Assembly: GCA_016178595.1 (NCBI GenBank)
Contig: JACOSY010000056.1
Coordinates: forward strand, 1 to 36,422
Length of the DNA stretch: 36,422 nucleotides
Direction: 5' to 3'
From: Ignavibacteria bacterium
GTDB lineage: Bacteria > Bacteroidota > Ignavibacteria > UBA10030 > SZUA-254
Part shown: positions 16,381-25,146 of the stretch, in pieces
Numbering within the stretch: position 1 is the stretch's first letter
Layout of the letters: each line of letters opens with the position of its first letter
Position numbers and translations under genes: made by a program
The notes under the pieces: model-generated
What the model saw: the letters and a program-made list of their open reading frames with translations, nothing else
Database searches by the model: none
Told to the model about the DNA's origin: nothing

Positions 16381-17574
16381 TCAGCCACGATAATGAAATA
16401 ATACGAGACCCAATAACCCAGCCACAATGACGATAATCGGTTCCGGGACTTTGAACTTGAATAATATGCCAAGCGTAACAGCCGCAATCATTGCTGTCGG
16501 GATGTCCATGATCGCGCGGCGGCCCAACACAATGACTGCTCCTGCAATTGCACCAGTGGCGGCAGCCGTCACACCATCTACGAAAGCGATGAGTTGTGGA
16601 TTCTTTGCGTACCGCTCGAAGTACGGTGCAGGTATGATGACGAAGAGATACACGGGCAAGAACACGCCGAGCGCAGCCATCACGGAGCCGGGGAACCCAG
16701 CAATCAGATATCCAATGAATCCAACAGTGATCACGACAGGACCGGGTGTAATCATTGCCACTGCAACGGCATCGAGGAACTGCCGCTCGTTCAACCACTG
16801 ATGTTCCTGAACTACGCCGCCATAGAGAAAGGGTACAATGGCAAGCCCGCTGCCAAAAATAAATGCGCCCGCCTTCGCGAAGAACAGGAACACGTTAAAC
16901 AGGGTTTCAGACTGCGGGATGTTCAATGATTGCAATAGCGATAACCCTAGAGGGGGAATCAGCGCACTCGTTCTGGAGTGGATAAACTTCGGGGGCGCAA
17001 GAACGAAAAGCGCGACAAGACCCGACAGAAGGAAGAGCCACGCAATCTCTTGTTCTGTGTAGGCAGTCGTAACGCACATTATCACGAAGATTGCCCAAAG
17101 AAGTGATTTCCCCTTGAGCGTGAGCTTTGTGAGTTTGTATGCAGACTTGATGATAATGCCGATGACCGCAGCGCCAATGCCGTAGAAGAGAGCTTGCATC
17201 CAGGCGAGACCGCCAAAAGAAACGTAGAGCATTCCAAGCCCAACAACCATAAGAAAAGATGGAACGATGAACGCGATGCCGATGAGTGTTGCACCAAGAA
17301 CTCTCCCTTTAAGGTAGCCGATGTAAATGGCAAGCTGAGCAGCAAGTGGTCCTGGCGCCAGTTGTGCAAGCGCTAAACCTCGCAGGTATTGTTCCTTGCT
17401 GATCCAGCGCTTTTGGTCAACCAGGTCGCGCTCCATATAACCGACCAAAGCAATTGGACCGCCGAAGCCAAACGTGCCGAGCCTAAGAAAATAGAGAACA
17501 AGGTCTCGAAGAGAATAATTATTCAGATCAGAAGAAGGTAGACGTTCATTCATTTTCAAGTCATTGTTTGTCAT
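16381..17574 (-). CDS. chrA: Chromate transporter ChrA (two-domain CHR family)
   Basis: A 397-residue inner-membrane transporter of the CHR superfamily, which exports chromate. Both halves carry the family signature: FGFGGPIALVGYMERDLV with LAQLAPGPLAAQLAIYIGYL in the N-terminal half, and FIFGSGLAIVPFLYGGVV with AVAVAMITPGPVVITVGFIG in the C-terminal half. About ten hydrophobic segments are visible. Length fits the long, bidomain subfamily. ATG 17574 lies six bases after the CDF gene, with a second ATG at codon 8. Together with chrB two genes upstream this identifies the cluster. Confidence 0.95.
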   Translation of the reverse strand: MTNNDLKMNERLPSSDLNNYSLRDLVLYFLRLGTFGFGGPIALVGYMERDLVDQKRWISKEQYLRGLALAQLAPGPLAAQLAIYIGYLKGRVLGATLIGIAFIVPSFLMVVGLGMLYVSFGGLAWMQALFYGIGAAVIGIIIKSAYKLTKLTLKGKSLLWAIFVIMCVTTAYTEQEIAWLFLLSGLVALFVLAPPKFIHSRTSALIPPLGLSLLQSLNIPQSETLFNVFLFFAKAGAFIFGSGLAIVPFLYGGVVQEHQWLNERQFLDAVAVAMITPGPVVITVGFIGYLIAGFPGSVMAALGVFLPVYLFVIIPAPYFERYAKNPQLIAFVDGVTAAATGAIAGAVIVLGRRAIMDIPTAMIAAVTLGILFKFKVPEPIIVIVAGLLGLVLFHYRG

Positions 17575-17580
17575 GCTGCT

Positions 17581-18600
17581 TCAATGCGAGTGGGTGGGCA
17601 GTCCATCGTGAGAATGTTCAACAATCCGATGATACATTTCGCCAACCTTCTCTTCCGGGTCAACATGCACAATGACATCGCCAAGATGCTTGAGGTGATG
17701 CAGCAACTGATGACGAACCTCTTTGGCAATCTCGTGCCCGTCGTTTACCGAAAGATGAGAATGGACTGCAATATTAATTTCCGCGTGCAGTCGATGCCCA
17801 ATCCATCTCGCACGTGTTTCTCCGACGTTTTCTACTCCATCGACATGGTGAGCTGTATGGGTAATTTCCTCCAGAAGCTCAGGCTCAACGCCATCAAGCA
17901 AGCGAATGAATACAGCTTTACTTGATTGCCAAACGATAAAAATAATTGCAACGGTTATACCTATTCCAACCAGTGGGTCAGCGACAGGATAACCAAGCCA
18001 AACTCCAACCGCTCCAAAGAGCACAGCCAGACTTGTCCAGCCATCGACACGCGCGTGGTAGCCATCTGCGACGAGTGCCGCGCTGCCGATTTGTTTTCCC
18101 ACTTTGATGCGAAATACTGCTACCCCCTCATTGCCCAAGAAGCCGATAATCGAAGCTGCGACGACTGCCCCCAAGTAGCCTACCTCCGATGGATGAAAGA
18201 AACGATTGATAGCTTCATACCCGGCGACAACAGCGCTGATAAGGATAGTTAAAACAACTGCAACACCGGCCAAGTCTTCAACTCGTCCGTAGCCATAGGA
18301 AAATCGCTTGTTCGGCTTTAGTCGTGCAAGCGTAAAGGCAATCCAGAGAGGAATTGCTGTCGCCGCATCACCAACGTTGTGAATTGTATCCGCCAAGAGT
18401 GCGACGCTATGCGAAAGCAGTACAACAACAATCTGAAGGAATGCCGTGGCAAACAACACTACGAAAGACCATTTGACCGCCCAAATCCCACGTTGAGTTG
18501 TGACTATAGAAGGGTCAATGATGCCGTGCGAATGTCCGTGGCTCGGATGCTCAGTAGCACTATGTCCAACGTGGTGAGAATGTTCATGATCGGATTTCAT
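17581..18600 (-). CDS. Cation diffusion facilitator (CDF) metal exporter
   Basis: A 339-residue inner-membrane metal/proton antiporter. The N-terminus is His-rich (nine His in the first 30 residues). Six TM segments follow. The TM2 site HNVGD (H74, D78) and the TM5 site HARVD (H182, D186) form the HxxxD/HxxxD arrangement seen in Zn/Cd-type members. The cytoplasmic C-terminal domain (from ~225) keeps GVENVGETRARWIGHRLHAE and ends in a His-containing tail. It lies between chrB and chrA, with six bases to chrA, so translation may be coupled. Substrate is inferred as Zn or a similar divalent metal; its link to chromate is unusual. Confidence 0.93.
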   Translation of the reverse strand: MKSDHEHSHHVGHSATEHPSHGHSHGIIDPSIVTTQRGIWAVKWSFVVLFATAFLQIVVVLLSHSVALLADTIHNVGDAATAIPLWIAFTLARLKPNKRFSYGYGRVEDLAGVAVVLTILISAVVAGYEAINRFFHPSEVGYLGAVVAASIIGFLGNEGVAVFRIKVGKQIGSAALVADGYHARVDGWTSLAVLFGAVGVWLGYPVADPLVGIGITVAIIFIVWQSSKAVFIRLLDGVEPELLEEITHTAHHVDGVENVGETRARWIGHRLHAEINIAVHSHLSVNDGHEIAKEVRHQLLHHLKHLGDVIVHVDPEEKVGEMYHRIVEHSHDGLPTHSH

Positions 18601-18694
18601 TCAATTTTCCTTCGTGTTATTGCCAAGTGGCGTTAATAATAGAGGAGAAGCTCTTGGAACGAGTACGTTTCTGTTTGTCCGGTACTTGACTGTG

Positions 18695-19666
18695 TCATCG
18701 TTTCTTCTTTCCATCGGAAAGATAGTGATAGAGGGCATCGAGCAAAACAGATCCAACCTCAAGTGTCTTTTGGTCGTCGCGAAATGAATCTGAAAGCGAC
18801 CGGATGATCAAATCCACCCCACTCGCCTCTGGTCTGCCAAATTTCTGATCTTTCAAGTCGATGTCATGGACAATTTGAGCGATTGATTTTAGCACCGGAT
18901 CATTGATCCGGAAAGCTGTGAGCAAGGTTTCAAATGTGCAATGGTCACCGTGGTGACTGAATTCTGCCGCGACCACATCGAACGGAATTGTTCCTTTCGG
19001 GATTTTCGTTTCCACGGAAAAAACAAATTTTGCTTTCCGATCAATGAAACGTCGGATAAGCCACGCCGAACATACACGGTCAATGTGAATGTGTTCCCGC
19101 GTTGACCACGTCTTTCCCTGAAATTCTTTCCTGAGATATGTTCTTAATTTTGCTGGCGGGACACGAAGAGGCTCCATTGATGCAATCATCTTTCTGGCGA
19201 CCTCCAACTCTGATTCACAATCAACAGAAAGGGAGTGCCCAAAGAAGTCAGTTCTCTGAATTAAACTGAATTCCTCCTGTAATTTTTTGCATTCCTTTGC
19301 CAGAGTCTTGATCACAAGCAGCGACTGACGGATGGCTTTTGTCTGATCCACCCGTGACTTCAGCGTTCGAATTGATTTCATCAGGGCATCGTATTCTTCC
19401 TTCTTTCCCTGTTCGAAGAGGCTTCGGAGAAGGTTGTCTTCATTCTCATTCTGTGTTTCAGAGACAAATACCGACGCTTCTCCTTTTGAATCTCTGATCT
19501 GTTGTGAGAGCCATTGGAAGTCTTCAAGCCGTTCTTTATTGTACGGCAGAACATATACCGAATTGCGGTAGAGGATTGCTCCGACTTTTTTCGTCATGCG
19601 CCACACTTTCACCCGCTCGCGCGAATTCGGCGTTTGAACTTGGTGGACGAGGAATAACCATTTCAT
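18695..19666 (-). CDS. chrB: ChrB chromate-responsive protein
   Basis: A 323-residue protein with the two-part ChrB layout: an N-terminal domain at about 1-110 (KWLFLVHQVQTPNSRERVKV, GAILYRNSVYVLP), a helical middle, and the C-terminal ChrB domain from ~187 (STREHIHIDRVCSAWLIRRF, FSHHGDHCTFETLL, IVHDIDLKDQKF) with conserved His, Asp and Cys residues that could bind a metal. In proteobacteria ChrB acts as chromate sensor and repressor of the chr promoter. ATG 19666 is the first start after the promoter at 19705-19733. Its Shine-Dalgarno is weak, which could hold expression low. Confidence 0.92.
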   Translation of the reverse strand: MKWLFLVHQVQTPNSRERVKVWRMTKKVGAILYRNSVYVLPYNKERLEDFQWLSQQIRDSKGEASVFVSETQNENEDNLLRSLFEQGKKEEYDALMKSIRTLKSRVDQTKAIRQSLLVIKTLAKECKKLQEEFSLIQRTDFFGHSLSVDCESELEVARKMIASMEPLRVPPAKLRTYLRKEFQGKTWSTREHIHIDRVCSAWLIRRFIDRKAKFVFSVETKIPKGTIPFDVVAAEFSHHGDHCTFETLLTAFRINDPVLKSIAQIVHDIDLKDQKFGRPEASGVDLIIRSLSDSFRDDQKTLEVGSVLLDALYHYLSDGKKKR

Positions 19667-19680
19667 ATCATTTGTCTTTA

Positions 19681-19704
19681 TGTAATGATGTAATGTTCAT
19701 TACA
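19681..19704 (-). promoter_or_regulatory. Palindromic operator candidate upstream of chrB
   Basis: On the plus strand TGTAATG-TT-CATTACA (19689-19704) is a perfect 7-bp inverted repeat, and a third half-site TGTAATGA (19681-19688) repeats it directly on the chrB side. The palindrome abuts the predicted -10 box, so a bound protein would cover the transcription start. ChrB or the XRE regulator are possible binders. Confidence 0.6.
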
Positions 19705-19733
19705 ATGTTATGACAAATATTACACAATTGCAA
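19705..19733 (-). promoter_or_regulatory. Predicted promoter of the chr operon
   Basis: On the minus strand TTGCAA (-35, 19728-19733) and TAACAT (-10, 19705-19710) are 17 bases apart, each matching 4 of 6 consensus bases. It is the best match in the 200 bases before chrB and lies directly upstream of the palindrome. Confidence 0.5.
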
Positions 19734-19866
19734 GGCTCGTGGACAGCCTTTTTAGTTGGTCGAAGGCATGGTGAGTTGTGAAACCGATTTTCTTAGAAGA
19801 ACTCCCTTGCAACTCACGCCCTCGGTTGAAAAAAGGTGAGATTTTCTTGGTGACTGAAGGGGAACC

Positions 19867-20217
19867 TTAGTTTTTGCCTCTCTCACACCTGTTAAGCGAT
19901 GTCGGATCCACACCGATCTGCATTGCCAATTTTCTTTGAGTGATACCATGAGACTTGCGGTAAATGAAAAGCCTTTCACCTAAAGTCTTCGCTTGCAGAG
20001 CGCTGGGATCGAAGCCGAGGAATTGAAGGGTCGCGGGAATCATGTGCAACTGAGGTTGAGTTCGATTCTTTTCCCAATAACACAGTACATCCATCCACAC
20101 CCAAACCTTCAGCAATGTCTCCTGACGAAGTTTTGGTCAAGGCGTTTCTTGCGAGGTCCCCTCGAAAGGGCCATTTCCCTCAAAAGGCCATCACAAAGAC
20201 CCTTTCGAAAATTGTGA
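19867..20217 (-). pseudogene. Decayed double-HTH XRE regulator, paralogue of the gene at 9248-9676
   Basis: The open part (82 codons to 19867) keeps the first-domain end WEKNRTQPQLHMIPATLQFL and a second HTH (TQRKLAMQIGVDPTSLNRCE), with the family link FLGFDPSALQAKTLGERL. Upstream, pieces of the first HTH are readable only by switching frame: RKKRLD near 20150, QET near 20130, EGLGVDG near 20100. At least two or three small indels are needed to join them. It aligns with the intact XRE gene at the left of the chr block (shared WEKNR, HMIP/QMIP, FLGFDP/FLGYDP, IDPTTLARWE/VDPTSLNRCE). The protein also stops soon after the second HTH. Confidence 0.75.
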
Positions 20218-20446
20218 CTGCCGGAAAGTTCGGGCCCCCGAACTGAACCTTCAACCACTTGCCAAGTGCCTCCCAATCCATAACAATCCCAAATGTAAAA
20301 CCATCAAAGTTGTAGCTCGAATACTCTATATAATTTAGCAATGTCGAAAGTCCCTGCTCCGGGCACCCGAGAAAGTTTAGAGGAAGAAAAAGCCAACCCT
20401 CAAGTAACGGGGAGCGGCTTTTGTAATTCTCCGCACTATTCCAATT
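20218..20446. other. Intergenic stretch between the XRE remnant and the T9SS propeller gene
   Basis: No gene seen. With the 5' remains of the XRE pseudogene it makes a stretch of about 330 bases without an intact gene. The only clear element is the terminator at 20388-20422. A 9-bp inverted repeat (TCGAAAGGG/CCCTTTCGA, 20162-20208) lies just to the left inside the pseudogene region. Confidence 0.5.
20388..20422 (-). terminator. Intrinsic terminator after the T9SS propeller gene
   Basis: On the minus strand AAAAGCC and GGCTTTT close a 35-base hairpin with an inner CCC/GGG pair, followed by T and C residues (GGCTTTTTC). It begins 24 bases after the stop at 20447 and ends the GT2-GH26-propeller unit. 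Confidence 0.65.
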
Positions 20447-22561
20447 CTACTTTAGAAGGACCAGCTTGCGCACCCGCGTAAACGTTTTACTCGGATCTGC
20501 GACGCTCGTGGCATCAATCCGGTAAAAATACACTCCGCTCGCGATCGGATCACCAGTATTGTTCCTCGAGTTCCACTCCACCTGCTCGGTTCCCGCATCC
20601 CGTGTTTCGCTCACCAAAATCTTCACTTCCTGGCCGAGCACATTGTAAATTTTCAGGGTTACCTTGCTCTCAACGGCTAACTGATAACGGATAACGGTTA
20701 ACGGATTAAACGGATTTGGATAATTCTGATCGAGCGTGAATGCCGACGGAAGATTCGATGTTCGAAGATCGATGTCCTCATCAAGTGATGGTGCACCGGG
20801 CGGAAGCTCTCCACTGGAAACGATCCGAATCTTCTGGTGTGAACTGCCCGTTCCAACAGTAGATGAGAGCGTGAGAGTACCGTCCGTCGCGACTTTCACC
20901 CAGTAACCACCACCGGGATAGATCGTATCGATCGTAGTATAGGATCCATTGTAGCCAAAGAAGGAGCTCGTTACCATACCGGGAGGTTCGCTGACGACAG
21001 ACGATACCGGCACTGGCTGCGAGATGGAACCGATCATGTTCCATCCAGTGCTGACGGGGATGGTGTCTGCTGTCCGGAGAGTACCTGTAAGCAGGACAGA
21101 TTGTGATACGGCGAATCTCAGCCAGTAGCCGACACCGTTGTGGAGAGTGTCTGCCACGTAATAGCTATCCAGATAGCCGAAGGCACTGGAAGTGGCCCCC
21201 GGGAATAGAATCGTAGTACGATAATCAGAAACATTGAGAGGGACGGAGAGCATGTTCCATCCTGATCTCACGCTGACTGATTCGCCAGATGTAATCGTAA
21301 ATGGAGAGTTACTTACGTCATTCGTCGATGGATTGCCGGTATCACTGATTCGTACAAGTGCCTGTACCGTGCTTATATTCGGCACCGACCAGATATAGCT
21401 CCCCGTGGAGGCCGCTGTACTCGATGTTACGGTCGACCAGGTGGAACCATTATTCGTTGAGTACTCGATCTTTACGGCGGAGATTCCCAATGCAGACCAT
21501 GTGATTGCATTCGAGCTCCCGGCAATCCATGTCTCTCCGCCGTTCGGACTCGTGAGAGTGAGCGTTGGGGGAAACGTCATCGTCGCCAGGTAAAGGTCCT
21601 GCCTATTGTCGCGGAAATCCTGCCACACGACATTATTGCTATCAAGCTGTGGAATGTCCTGATGATCGGGCTGCACCACGATCGGATACTCTTGATTCGT
21701 GATAAGATTGAATCCGTAAATATCTGCCTGGTTCGTACCATTCCGATAGTCTTGCCACACTATCCAGTCCCGGTAAATAGCGGGGTGCGTCTTATAGGCA
21801 GGGAAAGTGCTAATCGCACGCTCTGTGTGCGTGCCCAGATCGTACATATAAATGTCACCTGTGCCATTACGGAAATCCTCCCAGACGATCTTGTCCTCCC
21901 AAATATCCGGGTAAGTCTGGTACGCTGTGTTTGTAGTAATCTGAATCTCCTGGTCGGTGGACAGATCATACATATAAATATCGGCGTTGAGCGTATCGGT
22001 GACGGCGTTTCGATAATCTTGCCACACGATGCGGTCACCCCAAATGGCAGGAAAGGATTGATAGGCAGTGTTTGTCGTGATTTGCCGCGTAAGATCTGTC
22101 GTGAAATCGTACATGTAGATATCGGCATTTTTCGAATTGGTCGTCGGCGTGTTGCGGTAGTCCTGCCATACAACGCGGTCTCCCTGGATGTCCGGATAAT
22201 TTTGAAATGATGAATCATCCGTGAGGCGAAGTGTTTGATCCGTTGACAAGTTGAATGTATAAACATCGGCTTGAGTCGTTGTCGGATAGCCCACCCAAAC
22301 AACACGATTTCCCGAGATCCTCACCTGAGGTTCAGTAAAGCCGGTATGAGTCCTAAACTGCTCTTGCTTCGTATCGATGTTCAGAGTGTGGAGAGAGTAG
22401 TTGAACGCCCGGTAATCATCGAATGCAACCGTTCTACCTGAGAGGGTCGGAATAAGGGGGAATTGTACGCTTGTGTCAAGCACCGAAATAGATATTGTCG
22501 GGGTCTGACTTTGCCCCTGTGAGACCAATACAAAGATTAGACTGATAATGAATCTTCTCAT
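20447..22561 (-). CDS. Secreted TolB-like propeller with T9SS sorting domain
   Basis: A 704-residue exported protein. Signal peptide (FIISLIFVLVSQGQSQ), then about seven repeats at ~30-325 built on IVWQDYRN(G)xxDIYMYDLxT, a TolB/WD40-like propeller. Residues ~335-425 form a beta-sandwich (LTSPNGGETWIAGSSNAITW) of the type found in T9SS and cell-surface proteins. Two GWNM(L/I) modules follow at ~430-580 (SGWNMLSVPLNVSDY, STGWNMIGSIS), then a type A T9SS sorting domain (QNYPNPFNPLTVIRYQLAVE, ASGVYFYRI, RKLVLLK). It starts 12 bases after the GH26 gene, so the two are probably co-transcribed. A role with the polysaccharide system is inferred from position. Confidence 0.9.
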   Translation of the reverse strand: MRRFIISLIFVLVSQGQSQTPTISISVLDTSVQFPLIPTLSGRTVAFDDYRAFNYSLHTLNIDTKQEQFRTHTGFTEPQVRISGNRVVWVGYPTTTQADVYTFNLSTDQTLRLTDDSSFQNYPDIQGDRVVWQDYRNTPTTNSKNADIYMYDFTTDLTRQITTNTAYQSFPAIWGDRIVWQDYRNAVTDTLNADIYMYDLSTDQEIQITTNTAYQTYPDIWEDKIVWEDFRNGTGDIYMYDLGTHTERAISTFPAYKTHPAIYRDWIVWQDYRNGTNQADIYGFNLITNQEYPIVVQPDHQDIPQLDSNNVVWQDFRDNRQDLYLATMTFPPTLTLTSPNGGETWIAGSSNAITWSALGISAVKIEYSTNNGSTWSTVTSSTAASTGSYIWSVPNISTVQALVRISDTGNPSTNDVSNSPFTITSGESVSVRSGWNMLSVPLNVSDYRTTILFPGATSSAFGYLDSYYVADTLHNGVGYWLRFAVSQSVLLTGTLRTADTIPVSTGWNMIGSISQPVPVSSVVSEPPGMVTSSFFGYNGSYTTIDTIYPGGGYWVKVATDGTLTLSSTVGTGSSHQKIRIVSSGELPPGAPSLDEDIDLRTSNLPSAFTLDQNYPNPFNPLTVIRYQLAVESKVTLKIYNVLGQEVKILVSETRDAGTEQVEWNSRNNTGDPIASGVYFYRIDATSVADPSKTFTRVRKLVLLK

Positions 22562-22573
22562 AGCAAAATATAT

Positions 22574-23629
22574 CTAATTCTTTTTGAAGATACCGTATTC
22601 AACTTCACGCTTGAGCATGTCAAGAATCTCCGCATTTTTGTCCACCGACCAGTCGATGACCGAGCCAGCCAATGTTTGGTCAGCAGGATTATTATAGAAG
22701 ACGATCGCGTCCGTCTCATGATAGCGTGTCTGTAGGCCTTTGAGAGCGTCTGCAAACCATTGCGCTTGATTACCACCCAACGGTGAACACCCTATCTCGG
22801 CAATCATGATCGGTTTCTCATAGCGTAACGCACTGCGGTAGATTGGCTCGTAGATGTATTCAAATGATTGCCACACCTCCTCGCCATACGATCCGTAATT
22901 AAACACACCGGTTCCAACCCAATCAACATACTCACCGCCTGGATACAATTCATGAGCCATAGTACCTTTTGGAGACCACACCCACAAAACGTTTTTTGCG
23001 CCCTCATCCTTGAAAAGCTTCCATACGTGTCGCCAAGCATCAATGAACTCCCCCGGCTTTTCTTTTGCTGCCGCCGACCAAGGATACTGAGGATTATTCA
23101 TCTCATGTGCGAATCGCAAATAAAACGGCTTGCCGAATACCACGGCATCTCTGGCCCAAGAGCGGACATAATCATCGTATACCCCATCAGCAACCTCCTG
23201 AAGATCTGTTCGATTGTTTTGAATACCCGGTTTCTTGTTACGCGCAAATTCTGTTATCCACGGCTCCCAGGTGATCAGTGCAATAGCGCCATGCCGATCT
23301 ATGGCTCGCATCAAGTCAAGCTGAAAATTATCTTCCTCTCGCTCTCCCCATGTTTGGTAGAACGAAAAAATGTCGAATTTTCCCCCGAGCATATTTTCCA
23401 GCGAATCTACTCTCGTCATCGAGTAGGGGACTTCCGGCTTATAGATTCCCAGCATGATGGCATTGTTTTTTGGCACGACACCGACAGACGTTCCTATTCT
23501 TCCTGCAGCCACGCGCAGGTACGAAAGAACACTTGTAAATGCTGCGTCAAAGAGTGGAAAAGACAATAGCAACAAGCCGATGTAGAAGACCGGTAGCAGC
23601 GGTTTGATGATGTTCTTGGTTGATGTCAT
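22574..23629 (-). CDS. Glycoside hydrolase family 26 (beta-mannanase-like), membrane-anchored
   Basis: A 351-residue GH26 enzyme; characterised members are mostly endo-beta-1,4-mannanases, with some acting on mixed-linkage glucan or xylan. The acid/base E176 lies in FYLRFAHEMNNPQYPW and the nucleophile E278 in PIMIAEIGCSPLGG, both in the usual context. Residues ~10-32 (PLLPVFYIGLLLLSFPLF) form an uncleaved-looking signal anchor, placing the enzyme in the periplasm or on the inner membrane. The ATG overlaps the stop of the GT2 gene by four bases (ATGA). This pairing resembles synthase-hydrolase pairs such as BcsA-BcsZ, so trimming of the nascent polymer is more likely than food digestion. Confidence 0.9.
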   Translation of the reverse strand: MTSTKNIIKPLLPVFYIGLLLLSFPLFDAAFTSVLSYLRVAAGRIGTSVGVVPKNNAIMLGIYKPEVPYSMTRVDSLENMLGGKFDIFSFYQTWGEREEDNFQLDLMRAIDRHGAIALITWEPWITEFARNKKPGIQNNRTDLQEVADGVYDDYVRSWARDAVVFGKPFYLRFAHEMNNPQYPWSAAAKEKPGEFIDAWRHVWKLFKDEGAKNVLWVWSPKGTMAHELYPGGEYVDWVGTGVFNYGSYGEEVWQSFEYIYEPIYRSALRYEKPIMIAEIGCSPLGGNQAQWFADALKGLQTRYHETDAIVFYNNPADQTLAGSVIDWSVDKNAEILDMLKREVEYGIFKKN

Positions 23630-25146
23630 TGCGACCTCTGTCCCCGTTGAAATAGTGCAGAAAAAGCAGCAGCAATCGTGGGCAACATAAGGAGAGAATT
23701 TAATGCCGCAAAAAAGATCATCAGTTTCGTTCCATCGAAATCTCTTAAGGGAGAATGCAACCCCCAGGCGATACTGGCAACTGAAAGCACAACAATCAGA
23801 ATATGGGGAAGCACGAGTAAAGGGAATATTCCTCTTTGGCGCTTCTTAGAAGTCGGCAAATATGAAACTTTTATACCGAGCATGGCAAACAGGAGTGAAA
23901 GCAGATAGATCGGCCAGGAACCGAGCTTCAAGAGCAGACCGCGCCATTGCCATCCTCGCTCGCTCCGATCGCGCATCCACTTCTGTGAATAACGATGGAT
24001 AATGAGGAAGGTGGCGGCGAAAGGAATAAGGTGAATCATATAACCCCGGATCGGCATCTCGACTGCCCATATTCCAAAAAAGAGAAACACCACCGGCAAC
24101 ACGAGGTTAACACTTATCGCCAGACCAACGAAGTAATACGTGCTGCTCATAAGATAGCAGAGTTTTTGCCACCCCTTCAGGCTAACGACTATCTTCGGCA
24201 GCATGGTAAAGAGCACTTGAAACATTCCGGTTGCCCATTTGAGTTGTTGATTGAAATAGGAATTAATATCTTCCGGCACCAAACCCCTTGCAACGATCTC
24301 AGGGACGTAGACCGAGTTCCAGCCCTCAGCATGCAAGCGCAGCGACGTCACAAAATCTTCCACTAAGTGAACAGCATGCCCGCCGATGGACTCTAATGCC
24401 TTCCTTCGAAACGTGCAATTGGCGCCGATCACGAGTGGAGATCCATAGCCGTTCATCCCCATCAAAATCTGGCCATAAAAACCATACGTCTGTTCCGCGG
24501 CGGCACGTGCAACAAACGATGCGGACTGATTGTAATATGCTTGAACTACTTGAACAAATCCCACTTGTCGATCTTCGAAATGCCCGAGTACCGTATCGAG
24601 AAAATGAGGTTCTGCAATATGGTCCGGATCGATGACAAGAATGATCTCGCCAGAGGTTTGCTTCAACGCATAATTGATCTTGCCCGCCTTTGCCCCACCG
24701 ACATCTGTGCAGTCGATGCGTTCAACAGCAAACCTCTCGGCTAGGGTCTTGAGTTGTGGATTGCCACTACCATCCAGAAGATATGTTTTATGGGGATAGG
24801 TAATTGCAACAAGGGCGGGCAGTGCCTTTTCGAACATTTCGGCAGGTTCGCCTGGAGCTGCGGTTGTGAAGACATCGACTGTAATTCCATTTCCCGGTGG
24901 ACGACGCTCGGGTATTTTAAGTCCCAAGAGATAAAACCAATATATCGATGACTCGTACATTAGCCAGAATGTTGCAAACGACAACGGAACAAAGAACACG
25001 AGACGCACATGGTGTTCCGGATCGAACCACCAGATAGCAAAATAGAGAATTGCTTCGGATCCCACGAAGACAAGCAGCCACGTTATGACTCGCTCGGTAA
25101 TGCTGATGCAGTCTCGGGACCGGCCGGGAGGGGACTTTCGATGCAT
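23626..25146 (-). CDS. Processive GT2 glycosyltransferase (cellulose/mannan synthase-like)
   Basis: A 506-residue inner-membrane polysaccharide synthase. Two N-terminal TM segments, a cytoplasmic GT-A domain at about 88-320, then five or so C-terminal TM segments. Catalytic motifs are complete: D91 (VDVFTTAAPGE), D173-P-D175 (VIDPDH), VED at 262-264 as the general-base motif, and QQLKW at 300-304 in place of QxxRW (Lys for Arg, seen in some branches). No PilZ domain is present, so cyclic-di-GMP control would need a partner. The GH26 gene overlaps its stop. The polymer cannot be read from sequence; beta-mannan or glucomannan is suggested by the GH26 partner. Confidence 0.9.
   Translation of the reverse strand: MHRKSPPGRSRDCISITERVITWLLVFVGSEAILYFAIWWFDPEHHVRLVFFVPLSFATFWLMYESSIYWFYLLGLKIPERRPPGNGITVDVFTTAAPGEPAEMFEKALPALVAITYPHKTYLLDGSGNPQLKTLAERFAVERIDCTDVGGAKAGKINYALKQTSGEIILVIDPDHIAEPHFLDTVLGHFEDRQVGFVQVVQAYYNQSASFVARAAAEQTYGFYGQILMGMNGYGSPLVIGANCTFRRKALESIGGHAVHLVEDFVTSLRLHAEGWNSVYVPEIVARGLVPEDINSYFNQQLKWATGMFQVLFTMLPKIVVSLKGWQKLCYLMSSTYYFVGLAISVNLVLPVVFLFFGIWAVEMPIRGYMIHLIPFAATFLIIHRYSQKWMRDRSERGWQWRGLLLKLGSWPIYLLSLLFAMLGIKVSYLPTSKKRQRGIFPLLVLPHILIVVLSVASIAWGLHSPLRDFDGTKLMIFFAALNSLLMLPTIAAAFSALFQRGQRSQ

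Noticed and set aside
16175-16798. 207-codon minus-strand frame overlapping chrA and the mini-protein
   Set aside because: It is rich in Cys, Trp and Arg and is out of frame with the obvious chrA sequence.
20162-20208. 9-bp inverted repeat TCGAAAGGG/CCCTTTCGA as a terminator or mobile-element end
   Set aside because: No T-run, a 29-base loop and no target duplication seen; it lies in the decayed XRE region.
9701-20209. Similar strings TCACAGACCCTTCGAAA (9701-9717) and TCACAAAGACCCTTTCGAAA (20191-20210) as possible attachment sites
   Set aside because: They match only with three single- or double-base gaps, and the left one is a conserved part of comM (FTDPSKEC), so chance similarity is likely.
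20680-20716. CCGTTA-like hexamer repeats (minus strand)
   Set aside because: They encode the conserved NPFNPLTVIRYQL part of the sorting domain; the apparent repetition follows from codon choice.
21662-22210. 182-codon plus-strand frame with repeated VHINV-like segments
   Set aside because: It mirrors the TolB-like propeller repeats on the other strand; the repetition is inherited from those.
22868-23569. 233-codon plus-strand frame
   Set aside because: Antisense of the GH26 gene, which has both catalytic glutamates in context.
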